Assembly: GCF_014193375.1 (NCBI RefSeq)
Contig: NZ_JACHZF010000015.1
Span: 51,674 to 115,673, forward strand
DNA: 64,000 nucleotides
Direction: 5' to 3'
Source of the DNA: Halomonas campaniensis
GTDB lineage: Bacteria > Pseudomonadota > Gammaproteobacteria > Pseudomonadales > Halomonadaceae
This document shows positions 13,008 to 22,065 of the stretch, one piece after another. Within the stretch, counting starts at the first letter, position 1, and each line of letters starts with the position of its first letter. The position numbers and the translations under genes are program-made. A model generated the notes under the pieces. That model was not told the origin of the DNA and did no database searches. It was given only the letters and a program-made list of their open reading frames with translations.

Positions 13008-15947
13008 TTATTGGCAGGCTTCGCAGCCCAGGTCGTCGATATCGGCGGCACTCGGGGCGCGGGAGCCTGCGCCCGCCTTGCCGGCCAGGAAGTCCTCGAC
13101 GCCGCGGGGCTCATTCAGCCCCCCCGCCAAGGGCTCTCTTGTACCCCCCGCCGAGGGCTTGCCTGTCGGCTCGGCGGGAGCGGCGGCCGGCGCGCTGCCG
13201 CTGCTCACGGCGTTGAGCGTGCCGCGCTCGACGGTGGACTTCTCCACCGAGGTGGCGCCCAGGGCACGCAGGTAGTAGGTGGTCTTGAGGCCGCGGAACC
13301 AGGCCATGCGGTAGGTCACGTCGAGCTTCTTGCCGGAGACGCCCTTGATGTAGAGGTTCAGCGACTGCGCCTGGTCGATCCACTTCTGGCGGCGCGCGGC
13401 GGCCTCCACCAGCCACTTCGGCTCCACCTCGAAGGCGGTGGCGTACTTGGCCTTGAGGTCGGCCGGCACGCGCTCGATGGGCTGTACCGAGCCGTCGTAG
13501 TACTTGAGGTCGTTGATCATCACCTCGTCCCACAGGCCACGGGCCTTCAGGTCCTGCACCAGCCAGGCGTTGACCACGGTGAACTCGCCCGACAGGTTCG
13601 ATTTCACGTAGAGGTTCTGGTAGGTGGGCTCGATGGACTGGGTCACGCCGCAGATGTTGGAGATGGTCGCGGTCGGGGCGATGGCCATCACGTTGGAGTT
13701 GCGCATGCCCTGGCCGGCGATCTTGTCGCGCAGTCGGCCCCAGTCCTGGGTGGTGCTCTCGTCGAGCTCGATGTACTTCTCGCCGCGCTCCTGCTTGAGC
13801 TTGCCGATGGAGTCGATGGGCAGGATGCCCTGGCTCCACAGCGACCCCTCGAAGCTCTCGTAGCGGCCGCGCTCGGTGGCGAGGTCGCTGGAGGCCTCGA
13901 TGGCGTGGTAGCTCACCAGTTCCATGGAGCGGTCGGCGAACGCCACGGCCGCGTCACTGGCGTAGGCGATGTCCTGGGCGTAGAGGGCGTCCTGGAAGCC
14001 CATGATGCCGAGCCCCACCGGGCGGTGCCGGAAGTTGGAGCGCGACGCCTGGGGCACCGCGTAGTAGTTGATGTCGATGACGTTATCGAGCATGCGCACG
14101 GCGGTGCGCACGGTCCGCTTCAGCTTCTCCCCATCGAAGGCGCCGTCCACCACGTGCTGGGCCAGGTTCACCGAGCCCAGGTTGCACACCGCGATCTCGT
14201 CGGCGGAGGTGTTAAGGGTGATCTCGGTGCACAGGTTGGAGGAGTGCACCACGCCGGCATGCTGCTGGGGGCTTCTCAGGTTGCACGGGTCCTTGAAGGT
14301 GATCCAGGGGTGGCCGGTCTCGAACAGCATCGAGAGCATCCGCCGCCACAGGTCCTTGGCGCGCACGCGCTTGAACAGCTTGAGCTGGCCCGAGCGGGTC
14401 ATCGCCTCGTACTCCTCGTAGCGCGCCTCGAAGGCGGCACCGTAGAGGTCGTGGAGGTCCGGGCAGGTGGAGGGCGAGAAGAGCGTCCACTCCTTGTCGT
14501 CGAAGACCCGCTTCATGAACAGGTCCGGCACCCAGTTGGCGGTGTTCATGTCGTGGGTGCGGCGGCGGTCGTCCCCGGTGTTCTTGCGCAGCTCCAGGAA
14601 TTCCTCGATGTCCAGGTGCCAGGTCTCCAGGTAGGCGCAGACGGCCCCCTTGCGCTTGCCGCCCTGGTTCACCGCCACGGCGGTGTCGTTGACCACCTTG
14701 AGGAAGGGCACCACGCCCTGGCTCTTGCCGTTGGTCCCCTTGATCCAGGAGCCCAGGGCGCGCACCGGCGTCCAGTCGTTGCCGAGGCCGCCTGCCCACT
14801 TGGAGAGCAGCGCGTTGTCGCGGATGGCGCTGTAGATGCCGTCGAGCTCGTCGGGCACGGTGGTGAGATAGCACGAGGAGAGCTGGCTGCGCACCGTGCC
14901 CGCATTGAACAGGGTCGGGGTGGAGGCCATGTAGTCGAAGCTGGAGAGCAGCTCGTAGAACTCGATGGCCCGCGCCTCGCGATCGTCCTCGTTGAGTGCC
15001 AGGCCCATGGCCACGCGCATGAACATCACCTGGGGCAGCTCGTAGCGCACGTCATCGCGGTGGATGAAGTAGCGGTCGTAGAGCGTCTGCAGGCCAAGGT
15101 AGGTGAAGGCGTTGTCGCGGGTATGGTCGAGGGCTTCGCCCAGGCGCTCCAGGTCGAACTCGGCCAGCCGCGGGTCGAGCTGCTCGAACTCGATGCCGCG
15201 TGCGATGTAGGCCTGGAAGGCGGGCTTGTAGAGCTCGGCCATCTCCTGGTAGGTCGCCTCTTCGGCGATCCCCAGGAAGGCCAGCGCCTCGCGGCGCAGG
15301 TTGTCCTGCAGCAGGCGGGCGGTGACGTAGGTGTAGTCGGGGTCCTTCTCCACCAGGGTGCGCGCGGTCATCATCAGCGCCTGGGAGACGCCGTCGACGG
15401 TGACGCCGTCGTAGAGGTTCTTGAGCGACTCCTCGACGATGCGGCCGGGCTCGACGCTGGCGAGCCCCTGGCAGGCGTCATGCACGAGGGTCTCGACCCG
15501 CCCCAGGTCCAGGGGGCGGGTGGTGCCGTCGGCCAGGGTCACGCTCAGGGTGGGGTGGGGCCTGGCGATGTCGCCCCCGGCGGCGGCGCGCGCCCGGGCG
15601 TGTTCCTCGCGGTAGAGCACGTAGGCGCGGGCCACCTTCTGCTCGCCCGCGCGCATCAGCGCCAGCTCCACCTGGTCCTGGATGTCCTCGATGTGCAGGG
15701 TGCCGCCATCTGGCATGCGGCGCAGGAAGGCCTGGGCGATCGCCTCGGAGGCCTGCTGCACGAAGTCGCGGACCCGGGAGGAGGCGGAGGCGTTGTCGCC
15801 CTCCACGGCGATGAAGGCCTTGCGCATGGCCACGGCGATCTTGCCGGCGTCGAAGGGCACCACGTCGCCGGTGCGCTTGATGACGCGAAGGGTGCGGGGT
15901 GCGGTGACGGAAACGGACGACTCGTCCGGAGTAGCGGTGGTATCCAT
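13008..15947 (-). CDS. nrdA: Ribonucleotide reductase class Ia, alpha (catalytic) subunit
   Basis: 979 residues from the ATG at 15945-15947 (an upstream in-frame TTG would add 20 residues but is unlikely). Two ATP-cone domains are visible: about residues 20-113 (LRVIKRTGDVVPFDAGKIAVAM) and 134-226 (LSVTLADGTTRPLDLGRVE), the arrangement known from Pseudomonas aeruginosa NrdA. The catalytic barrel shows LSSCYLT, NLCTEITLNT and AVCNLGSVNLA, and the C-terminus carries the redox pair in CEACQ (C975, C978). The linker before it holds an octapeptide repeat (see 13120-13167). It reduces ribonucleotides using the NrdB radical. Regulation by NrdR and DnaA is suggested by the upstream sites. Confidence 0.96.
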   Translation of the reverse strand: MDTTATPDESSVSVTAPRTLRVIKRTGDVVPFDAGKIAVAMRKAFIAVEGDNASASSRVRDFVQQASEAIAQAFLRRMPDGGTLHIEDIQDQVELALMRAGEQKVARAYVLYREEHARARAAAGGDIARPHPTLSVTLADGTTRPLDLGRVETLVHDACQGLASVEPGRIVEESLKNLYDGVTVDGVSQALMMTARTLVEKDPDYTYVTARLLQDNLRREALAFLGIAEEATYQEMAELYKPAFQAYIARGIEFEQLDPRLAEFDLERLGEALDHTRDNAFTYLGLQTLYDRYFIHRDDVRYELPQVMFMRVAMGLALNEDDREARAIEFYELLSSFDYMASTPTLFNAGTVRSQLSSCYLTTVPDELDGIYSAIRDNALLSKWAGGLGNDWTPVRALGSWIKGTNGKSQGVVPFLKVVNDTAVAVNQGGKRKGAVCAYLETWHLDIEEFLELRKNTGDDRRRTHDMNTANWVPDLFMKRVFDDKEWTLFSPSTCPDLHDLYGAAFEARYEEYEAMTRSGQLKLFKRVRAKDLWRRMLSMLFETGHPWITFKDPCNLRSPQQHAGVVHSSNLCTEITLNTSADEIAVCNLGSVNLAQHVVDGAFDGEKLKRTVRTAVRMLDNVIDINYYAVPQASRSNFRHRPVGLGIMGFQDALYAQDIAYASDAAVAFADRSMELVSYHAIEASSDLATERGRYESFEGSLWSQGILPIDSIGKLKQERGEKYIELDESTTQDWGRLRDKIAGQGMRNSNVMAIAPTATISNICGVTQSIEPTYQNLYVKSNLSGEFTVVNAWLVQDLKARGLWDEVMINDLKYYDGSVQPIERVPADLKAKYATAFEVEPKWLVEAAARRQKWIDQAQSLNLYIKGVSGKKLDVTYRMAWFRGLKTTYYLRALGATSVEKSTVERGTLNAVSSGSAPAAAPAEPTGKPSAGGTREPLAGGLNEPRGVEDFLAGKAGAGSRAPSAADIDDLGCEACQ
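13120..13167 (-). repeat. 24-bp tandem repeat inside nrdA
   Basis: Two adjacent 24-bp units starting CCCCCCGCC (13120-13143 and 13144-13167) encode KPSAGGTR and EPLAGGLN, followed by a partial third unit EPRG. The repeat sits in the flexible linker between the NrdA barrel and the C-terminal CEACQ tail, so the expansion changes linker length but not the catalytic core. Confidence 0.8.
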
Positions 15948-16024
15948 GGCGCCGGGGGTCCCTGTCTGGTGAGCGAAGCGGGTGATGACGGTGGCGGTTG
16001 ACAGCAATGGGCTTGTTGGCTAAG

Positions 16025-16071
16025 GCACAGCATATGGTGCCTGTGGCAGCGTGAGACACAAGATAGTGTGC
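16025..16071. promoter_or_regulatory. NrdR box pair upstream of nrdA
   Basis: Box 1, GCACAGCATATGGTGC (16025-16040), matches the NrdR consensus (ACACWATATATWGTGT) at 11 of 16 positions. Box 2, ACACAAGATAGTGTGC (16056-16071), matches at 13 of 16. The box centres are 31 bp apart, the three-turn spacing NrdR needs. Box 2 overlaps the predicted -10. NrdR represses class I nrd operons when dATP is high. The regulator gene is not in the window. Confidence 0.75.
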
Positions 16072-16088
16072 TTTTTCGGCTCCATCAA
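16060..16088 (-). promoter_or_regulatory. Sigma70-like promoter of nrdAB
   Basis: On the minus strand TTGATG (-35) and TATCTT (-10) are separated by exactly 17 bp. The start point would lie about 105 bp upstream of the nrdA ATG. The -10 overlaps NrdR box 2 and box 1 lies just downstream, a clear repression geometry. Confidence 0.6.
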
Positions 16089-16107
16089 GTGGATAACCTG
16101 TGGATGG
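16088..16107 (-). promoter_or_regulatory. Two DnaA boxes abutting the nrdA -35
   Basis: On the minus strand TTATCCACT (8 of 9 to TTATCCACA) lies at 16088-16096 and CCATCCACA (7 of 9) at 16099-16107, in the same orientation 11 bp apart and immediately upstream of the -35. Escherichia coli nrdAB is likewise activated by DnaA bound to boxes just upstream of its promoter, so a conserved link of dNTP supply to replication initiation is plausible. Confidence 0.6.
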
Positions 16108-16290
16108 GCTGTGGCCTTCCTGGGGTCTTTCCGGCACCCTGCGGCGGGCCCGGCAGGCGGCGTGATGTCGCCGATCGGCAACAGGCAGGCGCATCCCGGG
16201 ATTTCGGGTATCCTTTAGCCATTGGCGGTAAGACTCTCGCGCGGGAGCCACCGCCTTCCCGATCACCTGCCAGCCAGGATGGAACAGAGG

Positions 16291-17004
16291 ATGGACGACA
16301 CCTTGGAACCCCGGGAACAGGATCATGTGCTGATCATCGAGGATGACGAGCGACTGGCCGACCTGACCCGTGACTACCTGGAAGCCAACGGCTTTCGCGT
16401 CACCCTGGAGGCCGATGGCGCCCGCGGCGTCGAGCGGATCCTGGCGCTGCAACCGGACCTGGTGATCCTCGACCTGATGCTGCCGGGCGAGGATGGCCTG
16501 TCGATCTGCCGGCGGGTGCGCAGCGACTACCCGGGGCCGATCCTGATGCTCACCGCCCGGACCGACGACATGGATCAGGTGCTGGGGCTGGAGATGGGCG
16601 CCGATGACTACGTGGCGAAGCCGGTGCAGCCGCGGGTGCTGCTGGCGCGCATGCGCGCCCTGCTGCGTCGCGCCGAGAGCAGCGAGGCGACCGGCGAGAC
16701 GCGCCTCGCCTTCGGCAACCTGGAGATCGACAGCGCGACCCGCGAGGCGTGGCTGGAGGGGGAGCGCATCGACCTGACCAGCGCCGAGTTCGACCTGCTG
16801 TGGCTGCTGGCCAGCAACGCCGGCCGGGTGCTGACCCGGGAGGAGATCTTCTCCCAGCTGCGCGGCATCCGCTACGACGGCCAGGACCGCTCCATCGACG
16901 TGCGGGTCTCACGCATCCGTCCCAAGATCGGCGATGACCCCAACCAGCCGCACCGCATCAAGACGGTTCGCAGCAAGGGCTACCTCTTCGTCAGGGAGAG
17001 CTGA
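16291..17004 (+). CDS. rstA: OmpR-family response regulator, RstA-like
   Basis: 237 residues from the ATG at 16291: a receiver domain with acidic pocket IIEDD, phospho-acceptor D61 in ILDLMLPGEDG, the T of MLTARTDD and the K of YVAKPVQP, then a winged-helix DNA-binding domain (LTSAEFDLLWLLASNAGRVLTREEI, ending TVRSKGYLFV). QLRGIRYDGQDRSIDVRVSRIRPKIGDDP is characteristic of RstA. An alternative ATG at 16279 would add four residues; neither has a strong ribosome site. It is 3 bp from the sensor kinase gene. The 343-bp region shared with nrdA (15948-16290) shows the nrdA control sites; a weak TATCCT at 16209 could be its -10, but I see no matching -35. Confidence 0.9.
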   Translation: MDDTLEPREQDHVLIIEDDERLADLTRDYLEANGFRVTLEADGARGVERILALQPDLVILDLMLPGEDGLSICRRVRSDYPGPILMLTARTDDMDQVLGLEMGADDYVAKPVQPRVLLARMRALLRRAESSEATGETRLAFGNLEIDSATREAWLEGERIDLTSAEFDLLWLLASNAGRVLTREEIFSQLRGIRYDGQDRSIDVRVSRIRPKIGDDPNQPHRIKTVRSKGYLFVRES

Positions 17005-17007
17005 TCC

Positions 17008-18651
17008 ATGCGGCGGGCCCTGGCCGACAGCACCTTCCTGCGTGTCTATGTGCTGCTGGCGCTGGCGCTGCTGCTGACCTTCGGCCTGGCCCTGCTGGGG
17101 CTGGCCATGGTCGACCAGGTGCGCCGGGAGCACCATCGCGAGCAGCTCGCCGAGGCACCCATGCGCCTGCTCGCCGAGCGGCTCGCGACCCTGCCGCCCG
17201 AGGCCCACGGCGACTGGCTGGCCTCCCGGGCCCGACGGCTGGACATGACCCCCACGGTGCTGCCCGTCGAGGCCGTCTCCCTCAACTACTTCGCCCGCGC
17301 CCGCCTGGAGCGCGACCGCGTGCTGGTGCACTCGCGCGGCGAGCAGGGCTGGCGGCTGCAGTACCTGCTGGCCGGCGGCGAACGCCTGCTGCAGGTGGAC
17401 CTGGCGAGCCTCAGCGAGCACCAGCTGCGCGGGCTCACCGAGCTGCTCGGCGAGTGGCTCGCCGAGGTACCCGCCGACGAGCGCCATGCCCGCCTCGAGC
17501 GGGTGTCCCGCGGCAGCATCCCGGTGAGCCTGAGCGATGCGGCGCCCTCGGGGCTGGATGCCTACCAGCTCAACCGGCTGGCCGACGGCGAGGTGGTGAT
17601 CCGCCTGCTGCCTGGCCGCTGGTCCATGGCGATGTATCTGGCGCTGCCCCAGGCGGCGGGGTCGGCCACCTGGCTGGCCATCGGCCCGGTGGAGGCCTTC
17701 GAGCCGATGCCCGGTTCGCTGCAGCTGCTGCTGGTGGTGATCCTGCTGGCCGTGCTGGGGGCGACCATCTACCTGATCGTGCGCGGCGTGGAGGCACGCA
17801 TGGCCCGCCTGGAGCTGGCGGCCACGCGCATTGCGGCGGGGCGGCTGGACACCCGGGTCAAGGTGGAGAGCGGCGACTTCCTGGGCCGGCTGGGCATGGC
17901 CTTCAACGGCATGGCGACCCAGGTGCAGTCGCTGCTGCGCGCCCAGCAGGACATGATCCGCGCGGTCTCCCACGAGCTGCGCACGCCGGTGGCGCGCATC
18001 CGCTTCGCCGTGCAGATGGTCGAGGACATGACCGACGACCCGGCGATCCGTCGCCAGCTGCAGGGTATCGACGGCGACATCGAGGAGCTCGATGGCCTGA
18101 TCGACGAGATCCTCACCTACGCCCGCCTGGGCAGCGATGCGGTCAACGGCCGCGAGATGGAGGCCAGCCTGGTGGATGGCCGCGCCATGGCGGGGCGGGT
18201 GATCGAGGCGCTGAGTCCGCTGCATGGCCACCTGGCCATCGCCCTGGCCGAGGGGCCCGAGGTCGAGGCCATGGCCGAGCCTCGCTACCTGCAGCGTGCC
18301 CTCCAGAACCTGGTGGCCAATGCCTGCCGTCACGCCCGTTCGCGGGTGGTGATTCGCCTGCATGCCGAGCCGCGGCTGGTGCGCATCGACGTGGAGGACG
18401 ACGGCCCCGGGGTGCCGGCCGGCGAGCGGCTGGCGATCTTCAAGCCCTTCGCCCGGCTCGACGACAGCCGCACCCGCAGCTCGGGCGGCTACGGCCTGGG
18501 GCTCTCCATCGTCCAGAAGGTCATGGCCTGGCACGGCGGCAGCGTGGCGGTGGACGAGAGCCCCGAGCTCGGCGGGGCGCGCTTCACCCTGCTGCTGCCC
18601 CAGCGCCCCGGCCAGGGCCCCGGGGAGGGGCCGGCCCCTACGCCGGCCTGA
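17008..18651 (+). CDS. rstB: Sensor histidine kinase, RstB-like
   Basis: 547 residues: a first membrane helix (about 11-34), a periplasmic sensor of about 195 residues, a second helix (about 236-258), HAMP, a dimerisation/phosphoacceptor domain with H322 in AVSHELRTPVARIRF, and an ATPase domain with NLVANACRHA (N box), VEDDGPGVP (G1) and SGGYGLGLSIVQKV (G2). It should phosphorylate the adjacent RstA-like regulator. The closest known pair, RstBA, responds to Mg/acid signals through PhoPQ in enterics; the stimulus here is unknown. Its 3' end overlaps the convergent metR gene by 14 bp. Confidence 0.92.
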   Translation: MRRALADSTFLRVYVLLALALLLTFGLALLGLAMVDQVRREHHREQLAEAPMRLLAERLATLPPEAHGDWLASRARRLDMTPTVLPVEAVSLNYFARARLERDRVLVHSRGEQGWRLQYLLAGGERLLQVDLASLSEHQLRGLTELLGEWLAEVPADERHARLERVSRGSIPVSLSDAAPSGLDAYQLNRLADGEVVIRLLPGRWSMAMYLALPQAAGSATWLAIGPVEAFEPMPGSLQLLLVVILLAVLGATIYLIVRGVEARMARLELAATRIAAGRLDTRVKVESGDFLGRLGMAFNGMATQVQSLLRAQQDMIRAVSHELRTPVARIRFAVQMVEDMTDDPAIRRQLQGIDGDIEELDGLIDEILTYARLGSDAVNGREMEASLVDGRAMAGRVIEALSPLHGHLAIALAEGPEVEAMAEPRYLQRALQNLVANACRHARSRVVIRLHAEPRLVRIDVEDDGPGVPAGERLAIFKPFARLDDSRTRSSGGYGLGLSIVQKVMAWHGGSVAVDESPELGGARFTLLLPQRPGQGPGEGPAPTPA

Positions 18652-19552
18652 CCCCCTCCAGCACCGCGAAGGAGGTCTCCCTGGCGGTGCGCAGGAAGTC
18701 CTCCATCCACGGCGCCTGTCGGGTCTCCTCGCGGATCGCCGCGAACAGCGTGCTCCACACCCCCTTCTCGCCCAGCGCCACCGCCTTCACGTAGTCACGC
18801 TCCAGGTATTCGGTGAGCGCCCAGTTGGGCAGCGCACAGACCCCCCGTCCGCTGGCCACCAGCTGCATCATCATGATGGTCAGCTCGGCGGTGCGTATCT
18901 CCCTGGGGCGCACCCCGGCCGGCTCGAGGAACTGGGTGAAGACATCCAGCCGCGAGTGCTCCACCGGATAGGTGATCAGGGTCTCGTCGGCCAGCTCCTC
19001 CGGAGTGACGAACGCCTGGCCGGCCAGGCGGTGCTGGCGCGCCACGGCCAGCAGCCCCTCGTAGCGGAACAGTGGCTCGTAGTGGATGCCCGGCAGCGGC
19101 TGGGGGTCGGCGGTGATCACCAGGTCGAGCTGCTCGCGGGCCAGGGCCGGCAGCGGGTCGAAGTGGTGGCCGCCGGGGATATCGATCTCCACCTCCGGCC
19201 AGTGGTCGCGGAAGTGGTCGATGGTCGGCATCAGCCACTGGAAGCAGCTGTGGCACTCGATGGCCATGTGCAGCCGCCCCTGCTCGTTGCCGGCCAGCCG
19301 CGCCAGGTCGCGTTCCGCCATGCGCACCAGCGGCAGCACCTGCTCTGCCAGGGTCAGCAGGCGCTGGCCGGCGCGGGTGAACTCCACCGGCCGGGTCTTG
19401 CGCACGAACAGGGGGTTGCCCAGCCGCTCCTCCAGGTCCTTGATCTGGTGAGAGAGGGCGGACTGGGTCAGGTGCACGCGCTCGGCGGCCTCCACCAGGG
19501 AACCGGCGTCGCGCAGGGCGACCAGGGTGCGGAGATGGCGAAGTTCCAGCAT
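18638..19552 (-). CDS. metR: LysR-family methionine regulator MetR
   Basis: 304 residues with an N-terminal LysR helix-turn-helix (HLRTLVALRDAGSLVEAAERV, then LTQSALSHQIKDLEERLG) and a periplasmic-binding-protein-like effector domain containing IECHSCFQWLMPTIDHFR and VITADP. These are MetR hallmarks; MetR binds homocysteine and activates metE. It is divergent from metE with a 103-bp shared control region, which is the classic arrangement. Its 3' end overlaps rstB antiparallel by 14 bp. Confidence 0.93.
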   Translation of the reverse strand: MLELRHLRTLVALRDAGSLVEAAERVHLTQSALSHQIKDLEERLGNPLFVRKTRPVEFTRAGQRLLTLAEQVLPLVRMAERDLARLAGNEQGRLHMAIECHSCFQWLMPTIDHFRDHWPEVEIDIPGGHHFDPLPALAREQLDLVITADPQPLPGIHYEPLFRYEGLLAVARQHRLAGQAFVTPEELADETLITYPVEHSRLDVFTQFLEPAGVRPREIRTAELTIMMMQLVASGRGVCALPNWALTEYLERDYVKAVALGEKGVWSTLFAAIREETRQAPWMEDFLRTARETSFAVLEGVRPA

Positions 19553-19588
19553 CTGTGTGAGCCACTTTCATCTTGAAGATTAGGAAGT

Positions 19589-19622
19589 TTAGTTTGATTC
19601 ACAACGCGGGGCCAGCCAGACT
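19589..19622 (+). promoter_or_regulatory. Candidate metE promoter with a degenerate MetR half-site
   Basis: TTGATT (19594-19599) and CAGACT (19617-19622) are 17 bp apart, giving a start about 30 bp before the metE ATG. TTAGTTTGATTCA (19589-19601) keeps one perfect half of the MetR consensus TGAA-N5-TTCA and half of the other. No perfect MetR site is present, so this is tentative. Confidence 0.3.
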
Positions 19623-19655
19623 TCGTCGAATCATTCATGAAGAAAGGACTTTATC

Positions 19656-21956
19656 ATGACTATCGCTCATGTTTCCGGCTATCCCCGCATCGGGGCGAAT
19701 CGCGAGCTGAAGCGGGCGACCGAGGCCTACTGGAGGGGCGAGCTCGACCGCGAGGGGCTGGAGCGGGTGGGGCGCGAACTGCGTGCCCGCCACTGGGCGG
19801 CCCAGCGCGAGGCGGGTCTCGACCTGGTGACGGTGGGCGACTTCGCCTTCTACGACCAGGTGCTGGACCTCTCGGTGATGCTGGGGGCCGTCCCCGCGCG
19901 CTTCGCGGCCGAGGTCGAGCTGGCCGCCGGCGAGGTGGACCTGGACACCGCCTTCCGCATGGCCCGGGGCCGGGCGCCCCGCGGCGAGCCTGCCGCGGCC
20001 TGCGAGATGACCAAGTTCTTCGATACCAACTACCACTACCTGGTGCCGGAACTCCATGCCGGCCAGGCCTTCCGGCTGGCCAGCTCGCGTCTCTTCGACC
20101 AGGTCGACGAGGCCCTGGCCGCGGGCCACCCGGTCAAGGTGACCCTGCTCGGCCCGCTGACCTGGCTGTGGCTGGGCAAGGAGAAGGGTCGCGAGGCGTT
20201 CGACCGCCTGTCGCTGCTGGAGGCCCTGCTGCCGGTCTACGGCGAGATCCTCGCCCGCCTGGCCGAGCGGGGCGTGGAGTGGGTGCAGCTCGACGAGCCG
20301 GCCCTGGTGCAGGACCTGCCGCGGGCCTGGCAGCAGGCCTTCGAGGCCGCCTACAGCGTGCTCGGCAGGGCGCCGGTGAAGCTGCTGCTGGCCAGCTACT
20401 TCGGCGGCCTGGGCGATAACCTCGGCCTCGCCGTGAACCTGCCGGTGGCGGGCCTGCATGTCGACCTGGTGCGTGATCCGGCACAGCTCGAGGCCGTGCT
20501 GGACCGGCTGCCCGCCTACAAGGTGCTCTCGCTGGGGGCCATCGACGGGCGCAACGTCTGGCGGGCCGACCTGGCGCTGCTCCGCGAGCGGCTGGCCCAG
20601 GCGCGCATGCGGCTCGGCAGGCGGCTGTGGGTCGCCCCCTCCTGCTCGCTGCTGCATGTGCCGGTGGACCTCGAGCGCGAGACCGGGCTGGACCCGGAGC
20701 TCGCCAGCTGGCTGGCCTTCGCCCGGCAGAAGCTCGACGAGGTGGCCACCCTGGCACGCCTGCTCGATGGCCGCGCCACCGAGGTCGACCGCCAGCGCCT
20801 GGAGGCCGCCACCCTGGCGCTGCAGGCCCGCCGCGACTCCCCGCGACTCCACCGCCCCGCGGTGGCCGACCGCCTGGCAGGCGTCGAGCCGGTGGACCAT
20901 GAGCGCGCGAGCCCCTATCCGCAGCGCGCCCTGGCCCAGCGGCGTTCGCTCGGGCTGCCGCTGTTCCCCACCACCACCATCGGCTCCTTCCCCCAGACCG
21001 ACGCGATCCGCGCCGCCCGCCGCGCCCTCAAGGCCGGCGAGCTCTCCCGGGAGGCCTACGAGGCCCGCATGCGCGAGGAGATCGCCCATGCCGTGGCCCG
21101 CCAGGAGGCGCTGGGCCTCGACATGCCGGTGCACGGCGAGCCCGAGCGCAACGACATGGTGGAGTACTTCGGCGAGCAGCTGGAGGGCTATGTCTTCACC
21201 CGCAGCGGCTGGGTGCAGAGCTACGGCACGCGCTGCGTCAAGCCGCCGGTGATCGTCGGTGACGTCAGCCGCCCCGGCCCCATGACGGTGCGCTGGAGCC
21301 GCTATGCCCAGTCGCTCACCGACCGGCCGATGAAGGGCATGCTCACGGGGCCTGTGACCATGCTGCAGTGGTCCTTCGTGCGCGACGACCAGCCCCGGGA
21401 GACCACCTGCCGGCAGATCGCCCTGGCGCTGCGCGACGAGGTCCTCGACCTCGAGGCGGCCGGCATCCGCGCCATCCAGATCGACGAGCCCGCCCTGCGC
21501 GAGGGGCTGCCCCTGCGCCAGGGGGAGTGGCAGGGCTACCTCGACTGGGCGGTGGCGTGCTTCCGGCTCACGGCGGCCGGGGTCCGGGACGAGACCCAGG
21601 TCCATACCCACATGTGCTATTCGGAGTTCAACGACATCATCGCCGCCATCGCGGCGCTGGACGCCGACGTCATCACCATCGAGACCTCGCGCTCCGACAT
21701 GGAACTGCTCGATGCCTTCCAGGACTTCGCCTATCCCAACGAGATCGGCCCCGGGGTCTACGACATCCACTCGCCCAATATCCCCGAGGTCGACTGGATG
21801 GTGGCGCTGATGGAGAAGGCCGCCGAGCGCATCCCGGTGGAGCGGCTCTGGGTCAATCCCGACTGCGGGCTGAAGACCCGTGGCTGGGAGGAGGTGGAGC
21901 CGGCCCTGGCCAACATGGTGGCCGCGGCGGAGCGGCTGCGTCGGCGCCACGGCTGA
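19656..21956 (+). CDS. metE: Cobalamin-independent methionine synthase
   Basis: A full-length 766-residue MetE, which transfers the methyl group of methyltetrahydropteroyl-triglutamate to homocysteine. Both (beta/alpha)8 barrels are present: the N-terminal one starts [22 protein letters not shown]; the C-terminal one starts [13 protein letters not shown]. Zinc and substrate motifs are [11 protein letters not shown] (His and Cys), [12 protein letters not shown] and [11 protein letters not shown] (final Cys). AAAGGA precedes the ATG. Divergent from metR, its expected activator. No SAM riboswitch is visible. Confidence 0.97.
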   Translation: MTIAHVSGYPRIGANRELKRATEAYWRGELDREGLERVGRELRARHWAAQREAGLDLVTVGDFAFYDQVLDLSVMLGAVPARFAAEVELAAGEVDLDTAFRMARGRAPRGEPAAACEMTKFFDTNYHYLVPELHAGQAFRLASSRLFDQVDEALAAGHPVKVTLLGPLTWLWLGKEKGREAFDRLSLLEALLPVYGEILARLAERGVEWVQLDEPALVQDLPRAWQQAFEAAYSVLGRAPVKLLLASYFGGLGDNLGLAVNLPVAGLHVDLVRDPAQLEAVLDRLPAYKVLSLGAIDGRNVWRADLALLRERLAQARMRLGRRLWVAPSCSLLHVPVDLERETGLDPELASWLAFARQKLDEVATLARLLDGRATEVDRQRLEAATLALQARRDSPRLHRPAVADRLAGVEPVDHERASPYPQRALAQRRSLGLPLFPTTTIGSFPQTDAIRAARRALKAGELSREAYEARMREEIAHAVARQEALGLDMPVHGEPERNDMVEYFGEQLEGYVFTRSGWVQSYGTRCVKPPVIVGDVSRPGPMTVRWSRYAQSLTDRPMKGMLTGPVTMLQWSFVRDDQPRETTCRQIALALRDEVLDLEAAGIRAIQIDEPALREGLPLRQGEWQGYLDWAVACFRLTAAGVRDETQVHTHMCYSEFNDIIAAIAALDADVITIETSRSDMELLDAFQDFAYPNEIGPGVYDIHSPNIPEVDWMVALMEKAAERIPVERLWVNPDCGLKTRGWEEVEPALANMVAAAERLRRRHG

Positions 21957-22065
21957 CGGCGAGGGCCGGCGGGAGGGCAGCGTTGAGCCAGCGGGAGCGG
22001 CCGGCGGGCGTGACGGCTGCTATGCTCGGCGGATCACGGAACCACTATCCTCGCAAGGAGATGCC

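Noticed and set aside
13011..16001. Very long open frame antisense to nrdA (about 996 codons)
   Set aside because: It mirrors the nrdA frame exactly, has low-complexity Gly/Val/His/Leu composition and no ribosome site. High-GC third positions of nrdA remove stops on the opposite strand.
19553..19655. Canonical MetR operator in the metR-metE spacer
   Set aside because: No full TGAA-N5-TTCA was found, only a half-match at 19589-19601. TTCATCTTGAA has the half-sites in reversed order.
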